Shown: positions 6,262 through 13,904 of the stretch, piece after piece
How positions within the stretch are numbered: position 1 is the stretch's first letter
How the letters are laid out: each line of letters starts with the position of its first letter
NCBI GenBank assembly: GCA_900543485.1
Contig: UQRM01000003.1
Coordinates: 80,170-144,169, forward strand
DNA: 64,000 nt
Reading direction: 5' to 3'
From: an uncultured Eubacterium sp.
GTDB taxonomy: Bacteria; Bacillota; Clostridia; Peptostreptococcales; Anaerovoracaceae
The notes under the pieces: model-generated
Databases searched by the model: none
What the model was told of the DNA's origin: nothing
The model's input: only the letters and a program-made list of their open reading frames with translations
Made by a program: the position numbers and the translations under genes

Positions 6262-9261
6262 ATGTCAGGTAATATGTATGCCAAAAACATAAGAAGGACC
6301 ATATGGGGCAGTATGGGCAGATACATAGCCATACTGGCCATAATCGCGCTGGGAGTGGGATTTTTCGCCGGAGTAAAGAACACCAAAGGGTCCATGATGC
6401 TCACCTGCGACGAATATGTCAACGAGTTTGCCCTCTACGATTTCAGACTGGTGTCCACTTACGGATTCAACGACGATGACGTGGCTGCCGTAGCTGCCGA
6501 AGAGAGCGTGGCTGACGCGGAAGGGGCCATAACGGCCGATTTTTTCTCGGAGGACAGAGATGGGGATTCCATGATCATCAGAGCCCACTCCATAACAGAA
6601 AATATCAACAAGGTGGATCTGACGGCAGGAAGGATGCCCAAGGCCGATGACGAATGTGTCGTCGACGCCCACTTTTATACGAAGGACGATATCGGAAGCA
6701 CGATAGTGGTGACCGATGAGAATGACGATACGACGAAGGACGCCTTGTCGTACCGTGAATATAAGATAGTGGGCATAGCCCAGTCGCCGTATTATATGAT
6801 GAAGACCGAGCGGGGCACCACGTCTATCGGTGACGGCACCGTAGACGCGTTTATTTATGCTCCACAGGGGGCGTTCACTTCCGAATATTTCACAGAGCTG
6901 TTGGTGACTTCGAAGGAACAGGGATTCGTTTTCAGCGATGAGTACTATGATAATACGGCCAGGACTGAAAGAGATGTGACGGACGCAGCGGAAAAGAGCG
7001 CCGAAAGCAGATATGACGATATCGTCAGCGAAGCTCAGGAGGAGATAGAGAGTGGCCAGCAGGAGCTGGACGACGGCAGGGCGACATTGGAGCAGGAGCG
7101 TCAGTCGACTTATGCCCGGCTGGCTGACGCCAAAGCCACACTTGATGAGAGCAGCGCTCAGATAAGCAGCGGCAGGCAGCAGCTGGAGAGTCAGAAAGCT
7201 TCTCTGACTTCACAGCGAGCCCAGGTGGCAGCGGCCATAGCTCAGATAGAGGCCCAGCTTGCCGCGCTGGAGCAGCAGGGCCAGTCCGGTGATACAGGTG
7301 ACTTTGGCAGCGACAGCGGAGGAGCCGGGGAAGATCAGGGCTCGGAGCTGGAAGCGCAGCTGAGGGCACAGCTGGCTCAGCTGCAGGCCAGTCTGGCGCA
7401 GATAGACAGTGGGCTGGAGGAGATATCAGCGCAGGAAAATACGTTGGCCGTATCACAGCGCCAGGTACAGCAGGGATACAGCCAATACAGAGTCGGTATG
7501 GCACAGGCTGACAGCAGCTTCGCGGAGGCCGAGACACAGCTGGAGGAGGGTGAAGCGGAGCTGGAACAGGCAAGAAGCGAGCTTTCGGATCTGGCGGAGC
7601 CTGAGATATATGTATACGACAGGGAGGACAATCTGGGGTTCGGCTCTTTTGAAAGTAACGCGGATATCGTTGACAGCATAGCTCAGGTGTTCCCGGTATT
7701 TTTCTTTCTCATAGCCGCACTGGTATGTTCAACAACTATGTCAAGGATGATAGATGAGGAAAGGCCGCAGGTAGGGGCGTTCAGCGCGCTGGGCTACACT
7801 TCCGGTAAAATAATGTTCAAGTACATGATATATTCCGGTTCGGCGGCGTTCATAGGATGTGTAGCAGGGTTCCTGGCAGGCTCAAAGTATTTCCCGTATG
7901 CCATCTGGATAGCATATGGCATGATGTTCGGCTTCGCGGATCTGGAGTATTACTTCGACTGGCAGCTGGCGGCCATCTCGCTGGTGGTATCGCTGCTGTG
8001 CTCTACGGGGACCACATATCTGGCGTGCCGCGGCATGATGAAGCATATGCCGGCTGAGATACTGCGGCCTAAAGCGCCGAAGGCAGGAAAGCGCATATTC
8101 CTGGAAAGGATAGTTTTTTTGTGGAAACGGCTCAAGTTCCTTCATAAGGTGTCGGCGAGAAATATCTTCAGATACAAGAAGCGAATGATAATGATGATAG
8201 TAGGTATCGGAGGATGTACCTCCCTGGTCCTGGCCGGGTTTGGGATAAACGATTCGGTGGCGGGCATCGCGGAGCATCAGTATTCGCAGATAGAGAAATA
8301 TCAGATGGCAGTTGCCTTCGACGGTTTCGATGATAGCAGGAAGACGTCCTTTGAGACGGAATATCAGGAGGAGCTGTCCAATGTGGCTCAGCTGCAGCAG
8401 AGCTCCGTCAATGTGAAAGGCAGCGATGATGTGACAAAATCCTGCAGTCTGATGGTGTCGGACGATAATAACATCACGAAAGCCGTCAACTTCGCCGATG
8501 ATGACGGGAACCGACTGGAATACCCGGGGCGGGGAGAAGCAATGATCAACAACAAGCTGGCGGATATGATAGGCGTGAAGACGGGAGACGAGATACAGGT
8601 GACATACGATGACACGAAGACCGTCACTCTGACAGTTTCGGGGATATACAGGAATTACGTCTCCAATTATATATATATCAATGAGGAGACTTACGAGGAG
8701 GAAATGGGAAAGACCTATGAGCCTTATGTGATGTTTGTCAGCTTTGATGATGGCGTTGACGTGCATGACATGGCGGAGCGGATAAACGGCTTCGACGGAG
8801 TCATCAGCATAACGGTAAATGAAGATATGAAGGCTTATGTGGACGATATGATGGTGAGCCTCAACTACATCATAATACTGGTGATAGGCTGTGCCGGAGC
8901 GCTGGCCTTCATAGTGCTGTTCAATCTGGGCAACATCAATATAACGGAGCGTGAACGGGAGATAGCCACCATAGAGGTGCTGGGCTTCTATCCGAGAGAG
9001 ATGGGCTCATACGTGTTCAGGGAAAACTTCATCCTGGTGCTGCTGGGCATCATCGCGGGCCTGCCTGCCGGATTCGCCCTCCACAGGTTCATCATGAGCA
9101 GGATAGTGGTGGACGCCGTGTCCTTCAACAATGTGGTGGAGCCTGTCAGCTACCTCTTCACAGTGCTGGTGGTGCTGGGGTTCGCCGTCATAGTAGACGT
9201 GATCCTGAGGCGCAAGCTGAGACGGATAAATATGGCAGAGGCGTTGAAATCCGTGGAATAA
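6262..9261 (+). CDS. large FtsX-like ABC permease with extracellular coiled coil
   Basis: This 999-residue membrane protein has two FtsX-type cores. One transmembrane helix lies near residues 13-33. An external region follows, then a glutamine- and glutamate-rich coiled coil at about 250-455 that is broken by a Gly/Asp/Ser linker near 340-360. Helices around 475-600 form the first core, a second external domain spans about 665-855, and three C-terminal helices follow from about 870. The order matches the long FtsX-like permeases of gut Clostridia that pair with MacB-type ATPases. The coiled coil is long enough to reach well into the cell wall. It is directly downstream of its ATPase. Substrate and partner are unknown; a mechanotransmission rather than a pump role is possible, as in MacB and FtsEX. 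Confidence 0.88.
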   Translation: MSGNMYAKNIRRTIWGSMGRYIAILAIIALGVGFFAGVKNTKGSMMLTCDEYVNEFALYDFRLVSTYGFNDDDVAAVAAEESVADAEGAITADFFSEDRDGDSMIIRAHSITENINKVDLTAGRMPKADDECVVDAHFYTKDDIGSTIVVTDENDDTTKDALSYREYKIVGIAQSPYYMMKTERGTTSIGDGTVDAFIYAPQGAFTSEYFTELLVTSKEQGFVFSDEYYDNTARTERDVTDAAEKSAESRYDDIVSEAQEEIESGQQELDDGRATLEQERQSTYARLADAKATLDESSAQISSGRQQLESQKASLTSQRAQVAAAIAQIEAQLAALEQQGQSGDTGDFGSDSGGAGEDQGSELEAQLRAQLAQLQASLAQIDSGLEEISAQENTLAVSQRQVQQGYSQYRVGMAQADSSFAEAETQLEEGEAELEQARSELSDLAEPEIYVYDREDNLGFGSFESNADIVDSIAQVFPVFFFLIAALVCSTTMSRMIDEERPQVGAFSALGYTSGKIMFKYMIYSGSAAFIGCVAGFLAGSKYFPYAIWIAYGMMFGFADLEYYFDWQLAAISLVVSLLCSTGTTYLACRGMMKHMPAEILRPKAPKAGKRIFLERIVFLWKRLKFLHKVSARNIFRYKKRMIMMIVGIGGCTSLVLAGFGINDSVAGIAEHQYSQIEKYQMAVAFDGFDDSRKTSFETEYQEELSNVAQLQQSSVNVKGSDDVTKSCSLMVSDDNNITKAVNFADDDGNRLEYPGRGEAMINNKLADMIGVKTGDEIQVTYDDTKTVTLTVSGIYRNYVSNYIYINEETYEEEMGKTYEPYVMFVSFDDGVDVHDMAERINGFDGVISITVNEDMKAYVDDMMVSLNYIIILVIGCAGALAFIVLFNLGNINITEREREIATIEVLGFYPREMGSYVFRENFILVLLGIIAGLPAGFALHRFIMSRIVVDAVSFNNVVEPVSYLFTVLVVLGFAVIVDVILRRKLRRINMAEALKSVE

Positions 9262-9281
9262 AGATGTTTCGTGGGGCGCAC

Positions 9282-9303
9282 CGCTCCTGCGGCCGCAGGA
9301 GCG
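9282..9303. repeat. perfect 22-bp palindrome without loop
   Basis: The half-site CGCTCCTGCGG at 9282-9292 is followed immediately by its exact reverse complement at 9293-9303. It sits between the permease stop (9261) and the thioesterase start. No T-run follows, so it is not a standard terminator. It could be a protein-binding site or an RNA processing hairpin. Confidence 0.7.
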
Positions 9304-9350
9304 TGAGTGGAGGCATGAGAAATATATCAGGATATGTTTTGGGAGGAATG

Positions 9351-10055
9351 ATGCTCAAGCTTGAGAAAAGGATACGATTCAACGAAGATGACTTTGACGA
9401 AAATGGAAATATCAGGGCTTCAAGCCTGCTCCACAGCTTTCAGGATATCGCGGCGGAGCACGCTGACATCCTGGGCGTAGGACGGGAGCACCTGATGGAA
9501 AGGGACTGGATATGGGTGCTTTCCAAGGTGAAGCTCAAAGTATACGGGTCTATAGAAGCTGATAAGGATTATGTGCTGACGACCTGCCCGAGACCGAAGA
9601 AGGGATTGATATTCCCAAGAGATTATTATCTGAGGGCCGCGATGGCCAGCGATACGGCTGTGCTCGCCGCAGGCATGAGCCAGTGGTGTATCATAAATTT
9701 CCTGACCAGGAAGCTGGAGCGAAACGACATCGATTTCCGGGGTCAGTGTATCGAGCAGGCGCCTTTCGAGGAAGGAATAGAGAAGATACGATGCTCCGCA
9801 CCGCAGGATACAGGCAGTCATCTGGTGACGGAGGACGACTTGGACGTGAACCGTCACGTCAACAACTGCAGATATGCCGATATGGTGTCGGAGGTGCTGT
9901 CAGGCAGCCCGTACAGCCGGTTAATCATGAACTTTTCGAAGGAGGCCAGACTGGGAGACGAGATATTTCTGTTCAAAGAAGAGCAGGAAGGCGGCACCGC
10001 AGTGATGGGAAAGCTGGAGGACGGGAGTACGGTATTCCAGGCCTTTGTGGGATGA
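9351..10055 (+). CDS. acyl-ACP thioesterase
   Basis: This cytoplasmic thioesterase of about 234 residues releases free fatty acid from acyl carrier protein, using two tandem hot-dog domains. The first half keeps IRFNEDDFDENGNIRASSLL and DIAAEHADILGVGREHL; the second keeps DLDVNRHVNNCRYADMV (about 163-179), with the Asn/His pair (N167, H169) expected in the catalytic network of FatA-like enzymes. GGGAGGA lies just before two consecutive ATG codons at 9348 and 9351; the second gives the better spacing. An upstream ATG at 9315 has GGAGG only one base away and adds unconserved residues. It follows the ABC permease after a palindrome and precedes an mtnN remnant. It may serve membrane lipid adjustment. 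Confidence 0.85.
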   Translation: MLKLEKRIRFNEDDFDENGNIRASSLLHSFQDIAAEHADILGVGREHLMERDWIWVLSKVKLKVYGSIEADKDYVLTTCPRPKKGLIFPRDYYLRAAMASDTAVLAAGMSQWCIINFLTRKLERNDIDFRGQCIEQAPFEEGIEKIRCSAPQDTGSHLVTEDDLDVNRHVNNCRYADMVSEVLSGSPYSRLIMNFSKEARLGDEIFLFKEEQEGGTAVMGKLEDGSTVFQAFVG

Positions 10056-10095
10056 AGGCAAGGAAAGCAGTGAAAATTGTCAAGGAGAAACAATT

Positions 10096-10293
10096 ATGAA
10101 AATAGGGATAGTGTGCGCCAGTGACGATGAGCTTGCCCCTTTTTTATCCGTGATGGATGATCGCGGGATCACTGATACGGCCGAACACAGTGGCATTGAG
10201 AATTTTGAAGAAAATTGTGTTGAAGCCTCGACGATCGCAAAGGATATTGCGGTAGCTGTATTAAAAAAGTGCTGCGAATCACGTAAATCATAA
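10096..10293 (+). pseudogene. internally deleted remnant of MTA/SAH nucleosidase (mtnN)
   Basis: This 65-codon frame starts like 5'-methylthioadenosine/S-adenosylhomocysteine nucleosidase (MKIGIVCASDDELAPFL). It then jumps directly to what resembles that enzyme's carboxy end (RGITDTAEHSG, then ENFEENCVEASTIAKDIAVAVL), which in the intact family follows about 170 residues later. The purine-binding core, including the catalytic glutamate region, is missing. The frame is still open and has a good AAGGAGA site before the ATG, so a short product could be made, but it cannot have nucleosidase activity. Base composition is more AT-rich than its neighbours. The family call rests on pattern recognition of the two ends only. 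Confidence 0.6.
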
Positions 10294-10575
10294 AAACAGC
10301 GGCGGGAAAAAGAACGTTAAAAAAACTGAAATTTTTGATTAAATTATATTGTGAATGTAAAGTGTCCTTCTGGTCGGATAACCAAGGACTCGAATGGTGG
10401 TGGTTACCGATCCGCACTGGTGAAATACTTTTAAGGCAACATCGATTTTGTCTTGAGAATACATTTTAATTCAGCTCTTTTCGGAGCCCTTAGGGGGCAA
10501 CTTTTTGTCCGCACCTCCCACTCGAGATTTTAAAGCGGCTCATCCCCTATCTTTGTCATTATTTTTCACAGTGCC
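10294..10575. other. gene-free, AT-rich stretch
   Basis: The stretch between the mtnN remnant and the Rpn-like nuclease holds no convincing open frame on either strand. It contains short homopolymer runs, a weak GAGCCC...GGGGGC pairing near 10482-10499 followed by CTTTTTG, and lower G+C than its surroundings. Together with the truncated genes either side it looks like a decayed region. Confidence 0.5.
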
Positions 10576-11499
10576 CTATAGCATATCGACCTCGGAAACT
10601 TCCAACCCTGTCAGCTCCGCGATTTCTTCCGGGCTTATACCCCGAGCCTTCATCCTTGCGGCAATCTCTTTGGATCTTTCGATTTGGCCTTCTTGCCGTC
10701 CGATTTTGCGCCCTTTCTTTTCTCCGACCCGAAGGCCTTTCCTTTCGCCTTCCTTCAATCCGGCTTGTCTGCCTTTCTTTTCTCCCTCAGCCAATCCCTC
10801 TCGCTTTCCTTCATCATATCCGTCCTGCCTGTCCAAAAGCTTTTCTTCCCATGCGTTCATAAATTTCACCCCGATCTCTTCACTGGCCTTGATATCGGAA
10901 ATCTTTTCATGGAGCCTGGCTATCCTCTCGCTTCCCGCTCTCTCTGCCGTCTCGTCAGTGGAGTGTTCGAAGTATTTCAGCAGGTCGATCAGCTCGTCGC
11001 TTACTCCCTCAGGATCGGTTCCCCTCGTGTTGAGGAATATCCTTGTCGCCCCGTCTTCAAGCCGGAGGTCCGGTACCTCCTGAAATTTCATGTTGAAGGT
11101 GTACCTGTACAGTCCCTTGCCAAACAGGTCGAAGGGCATTATCATGATCACGTACACATCGTTGAGAGGTTTGTAGCTGGTCGTTCCCGGAGGCAGCAGA
11201 TTGCTGTCTATCAGACTGTTGTAGAGCCTGCTCCTCTTTGGCAGGTCCTTGGTGTTCCGCTTCTGGACTTCGGTATCGTAGATGACATCATCTATGTCCT
11301 TGGCCCAGACATCCAGCTTTACCTGCTTGCTCCACAGGAAGCTCCGCTGCTCCTTCTCCGCTTGAGGCAGATGTTTTAATATGACCTCCCTGCCCAGGAT
11401 GATCTCCAAAATCAATTCCATCGTTTCAGGATCCTCGATGGCCTCCGCAAACAGGAATCTGTCCAGCAGGTCGAGGTCCTTTAATTCCTTCTTTTCCAA
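10576..11499 (-). CDS. Rpn-family PD-(D/E)XK nuclease / transposase-like protein
   Basis: This 307-residue protein resembles Rpn/YhgA-like recombination-promoting nucleases. The N-terminal part carries a PD-(D/E)XK-type core: DLLDRFLFAEAIEDPETMELILEIILG, then KLDVWAKDIDDVIYDTEVQKR (about 61-81) with the conserved Asp and the E-x-Q pair, then SRLYNSLIDSNLL. The carboxy tail from about residue 225 is a run of charged GEKKGR/GLKEGER-like repeats ending in a helix-turn-helix-like segment (GISPEEIAELTGLEVSEV). The start is a TTG at 11499 with AAAGGGG nine bases upstream. Family members act in DNA recombination, and some have been linked to phage defence. It is isolated between two gene remnants, as expected of an accessory gene. 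Confidence 0.85.
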   Translation of the reverse strand: MEKKELKDLDLLDRFLFAEAIEDPETMELILEIILGREVILKHLPQAEKEQRSFLWSKQVKLDVWAKDIDDVIYDTEVQKRNTKDLPKRSRLYNSLIDSNLLPPGTTSYKPLNDVYVIMIMPFDLFGKGLYRYTFNMKFQEVPDLRLEDGATRIFLNTRGTDPEGVSDELIDLLKYFEHSTDETAERAGSERIARLHEKISDIKASEEIGVKFMNAWEEKLLDRQDGYDEGKREGLAEGEKKGRQAGLKEGERKGLRVGEKKGRKIGRQEGQIERSKEIAARMKARGISPEEIAELTGLEVSEVDML

Positions 11500-11791
11500 T
11501 TCCCATTTCCCCTTTCATTATATACTGGTACCTTTGCTGCTGCAATATGGAATATATTACCATGACAATAACACACTGGCGATAATGTGTCAATAATTTA
11601 CATGGAAAAATATAGAAAAATGTCGTTGGTAAAGCGGCAGGTGTTCCAGGCACCATCTTTTTAAGGAAAGGTCACTTGTATACGCTTCTTGATTATTTTC
11701 TCCCACTCATCCGATGTTCGCCATACCCCGATCAGGTATAATGCCTTCGACTATTGTGCAACTCTTTGTAATGAGAGAAAATAGAAAATGA
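11500..11791. other. intergenic stretch without recognised gene
   Basis: No supported gene lies between the Rpn-like start and the surface-protein remnant. The sequence is AT-rich and includes a minus-strand TATAAT at 11522-11517, too close to the Rpn-like start codon to be placed with confidence as its promoter. A plus-strand GGTATAATG at about 11732-11740 has no clear -35. Confidence 0.4.
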
Positions 11792-12190
11792 TGCAACAGC
11801 CATGCAGGTGGAACGGCTACCTGTACAGAGCGGGCCGTTTGTGCTGTCTGCGGTGAAAGATATGGAGATCTGATGGCCCATGAGCTGACTCTTACGGAAA
11901 GAGTGGAAGCCACCAGCACCACAGCCGGTAAGGAAGCATACTATACATGCGAAAACTGCGGGAGATATTTTGAGGATGCGGCAGGGTCCGTGGAGATTGC
12001 CAACCTTGATGAATACGGAGTTATCCCGGCAACAGGGGTAACGGCCGGCGGCAAACAGGCAGCTGATACGAACGCTGCACAGACAGGTGACGACAGCAAT
12101 ATCAGTCTTTGGATCGTCGTCATGCTGGCTGCGGGCGCAGCCCTTACCGGCACGGTCCTTTACGGCAGAAAGAAAAGCTTCGGCAAGTGA
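11792..12190 (+). pseudogene. 3' remnant of a cell-wall-anchored surface protein with sorting signal
   Basis: The frame is open from 11792, just after a TGA, and has no plausible start before ATG 11873. The translation begins TATCTERAVCAVCGERYGDLMAHEL and runs into YYTCENCGRYFEDAAGSVEI, a cysteine-rich repeat common in very large clostridial adhesin-like proteins. It ends with AAQTGDDSN, a hydrophobic segment (LWIVVMLAAGAALTGTVL) and basic YGRKKSFGK. That tail has the layout of a sortase sorting signal, with a QTGD-type site. Everything upstream of the last repeats is gone, so this is probably a deletion remnant. No sortase gene is seen in the window. Confidence 0.7.
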
Positions 12191-12233
12191 TCCGTAATAA
12201 TGCGTCATGTGGAATGAGCAACCGAGTAATAGA

Positions 12234-12277
12234 AAGAGGCTGGCCTCATCGTAAACTTTCGATGAGGCCAGCCTCTT
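12234..12277. terminator. strong terminator, mainly for gdhA
   Basis: A perfect 16-bp stem at 12236-12251 pairs with 12260-12275 around an 8-base loop, extended by two A-T pairs. On the minus strand it lies 65 bases past the gdhA stop and is followed by TTTCTATT, so it fits gdhA best. It may also stop plus-strand transcripts from the surface-protein remnant. Confidence 0.85.
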
Positions 12278-12341
12278 GATGTATAACGCGTTGCGCCCGG
12301 CGAGCGCACGCTTATTGATCTATTGATCCAAATGCCCGTTT

Positions 12342-13688
12342 TTATACGAGACCCTGGTTCATCATAGCGTCAGCAACCTTCAGGAAGCCAGCGATGTTAG
12401 CTCCGGCAACCAGGTCATACTTTCCATAGTATTCCTGAGAAGCATCGGCGCAAGCCTTATGTATACCAACCATGATGCCGTGGAGCTGCTCGTAAACCTG
12501 CTCAGCAGTGAATACAGTCTTTCCGGCGTTCTGGCCCATCTCGATGCAGGAGCATGCTACGCCGCCTGCGTTAGCAGCCTTGGAAGGTCCAACGATGATT
12601 CCGCCTTCCTGCATGATCTTGATGGCTTCGTTAGTTGAAGACATGTTGGATCCTTCGCAAACGAACTTAACGCCTCTGTCTACGAAGCTCTGAGCGTCTT
12701 CAGGCTGGATCTCGTTCTGAGTAGCGCAAGGGATGTAGAGGTCAGCTTCAACTTCCCAAGGCTTCTTGCCAGCAACGAACTTAGCGTTAGGGAATTTTTC
12801 AGCGTAAGGAGCGCAGACGTTCTTTCCGGAAGCTCTGAGTTCGAGGAGAGTTGCGATCTTTTCTTCAGTGTTGATGCCGTCAGGATCGTAGATGTATCCG
12901 TCAGGTCCGGAAATAGTAACCAACTTGGCGCCTAACTCTGTCAGCTTAGTGGCAGTACCCCATGATACGTTTCCGAATCCGGAGATAGCAACTGTCTTTC
13001 CTTTGATATCTTCGCCGTTGGCCTTGAGCATTTCTTCTGCAAACCATACGATACCGAAGCCTGTAGCTTCAGTTCTTCCGAGGAGTCCGCCGTAAGTGAG
13101 GCCTTTTCCTGTGAGAACGCCTTCAAACTTGTTGACGATTCTCTTGTACTGTCCGAACAGATAGCCGATCTCTCTGCCGCCTACACCGATGTCTCCGGCA
13201 GGAACGTCTGTTGAAGGACCGATGTGTCTGTAAAGTTCTGTCATGAATGCCTGGCAGAATCTCATAACCTCAGCGTCAGACTTGCCGTTAGGATCGAAGT
13301 CCGAACCACCCTTACCACCGCCGATAGGCAGGCCGGTCAGGCTGTTCTTGAAGATCTGTTCGAATCCGAGGAACTTGATGATTCCAGGGTATACGTTCGG
13401 AGCAAATCTCAGACCGCCTTTGTAAGGTCCGATAGCGCTGTTAAATTCGTATCTGTAGCCCTTGTTAACCTGTACTTTACCAGCATCGTCAACCCAAACT
13501 ACTCTGAAAGTGATTCCTCTCTCAGGCTCTGTCAGTCTTTCGAGAAGAGCAGCTTCTTCGTATTCTGGATGCTTGTCGATAACAGGCTTCAGTGAAGTAA
13601 GTACTTCTTCTACTGTCTGGTGAAATTCCACTTCGCCAGGATTCTTCTGCTTACAAAGCTCAATACATCTTTCAACATAATTTGACAT
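12342..13688 (-). CDS. gdhA: NADP-type glutamate dehydrogenase
   Basis: This cytoplasmic hexameric enzyme reductively aminates 2-oxoglutarate to glutamate, or runs in reverse during amino-acid fermentation. At 448 residues it has the normal length. It keeps the substrate-binding GGLRFAP near 91, the catalytic lysine in GGGKGGSDFDP (about K126), PAGDIGVGGREIGYL near 163, and the Rossmann GFGNVSWGTA segment. The ATG at 13688 is preferred because AGGAG lies eight bases upstream; the ATG at 13694 is only two bases from it. Codon choice looks more biased than in the neighbours, consistent with high expression. It has its own promoter and terminator and is divergent from the large fusion gene. Confidence 0.97.
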   Translation of the reverse strand: MSNYVERCIELCKQKNPGEVEFHQTVEEVLTSLKPVIDKHPEYEEAALLERLTEPERGITFRVVWVDDAGKVQVNKGYRYEFNSAIGPYKGGLRFAPNVYPGIIKFLGFEQIFKNSLTGLPIGGGKGGSDFDPNGKSDAEVMRFCQAFMTELYRHIGPSTDVPAGDIGVGGREIGYLFGQYKRIVNKFEGVLTGKGLTYGGLLGRTEATGFGIVWFAEEMLKANGEDIKGKTVAISGFGNVSWGTATKLTELGAKLVTISGPDGYIYDPDGINTEEKIATLLELRASGKNVCAPYAEKFPNAKFVAGKKPWEVEADLYIPCATQNEIQPEDAQSFVDRGVKFVCEGSNMSSTNEAIKIMQEGGIIVGPSKAANAGGVACSCIEMGQNAGKTVFTAEQVYEQLHGIMVGIHKACADASQEYYGKYDLVAGANIAGFLKVADAMMNQGLV

Positions 13689-13743
13689 TTTCATTTCTCC
13701 TCTTTAAAAAAAATTGCAAAGTTGGTAATGCCTTATTACCTTA

Positions 13744-13772
13744 AATATATCACTTTGTTAAATTGCAGTCAA
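13744..13772 (-). promoter_or_regulatory. sigma-A-type promoter of gdhA
   Basis: On the minus strand TTGACT (13772-13767), a 17-base spacer and TATATT (13749-13744) form a near-consensus promoter. Just downstream an inverted repeat GGTAAT/ATTACC (13724-13740, 5-base spacer) covers the expected transcription start and could be an operator. Confidence 0.75.
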
Positions 13773-13791
13773 TGGATTTTCAACGGATTCG

Positions 13792-13811
13792 CAGAAAATT
13801 GAAATTTTCTG
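13792..13811. promoter_or_regulatory. inverted repeat between divergent promoters
   Basis: CAGAAAATT (13792-13800) and AATTTTCTG (13803-13811) form a perfect 9-bp inverted repeat with a 2-base spacer, midway between the gdhA promoter and that of the fusion gene. It could be a shared operator; no regulator is adjacent. Confidence 0.35.
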
Positions 13812-13837
13812 ATAATGAAAAATCGGGGGAAGTTGGT

Positions 13838-13866
13838 TTGTTGAATCACCGGCAGCATGATATAAT
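13838..13866 (+). promoter_or_regulatory. sigma-A-type promoter of the fusion-gene operon
   Basis: TTGTTG (13838-13843), a 17-base spacer and TATAAT (13861-13866) lie about 40 bases before the TTG start at 13905. Confidence 0.7.
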
Positions 13867-13904
13867 CGATACATAAGCTGCAGTCGCAAAACGGAGGGAA
13901 TGGT

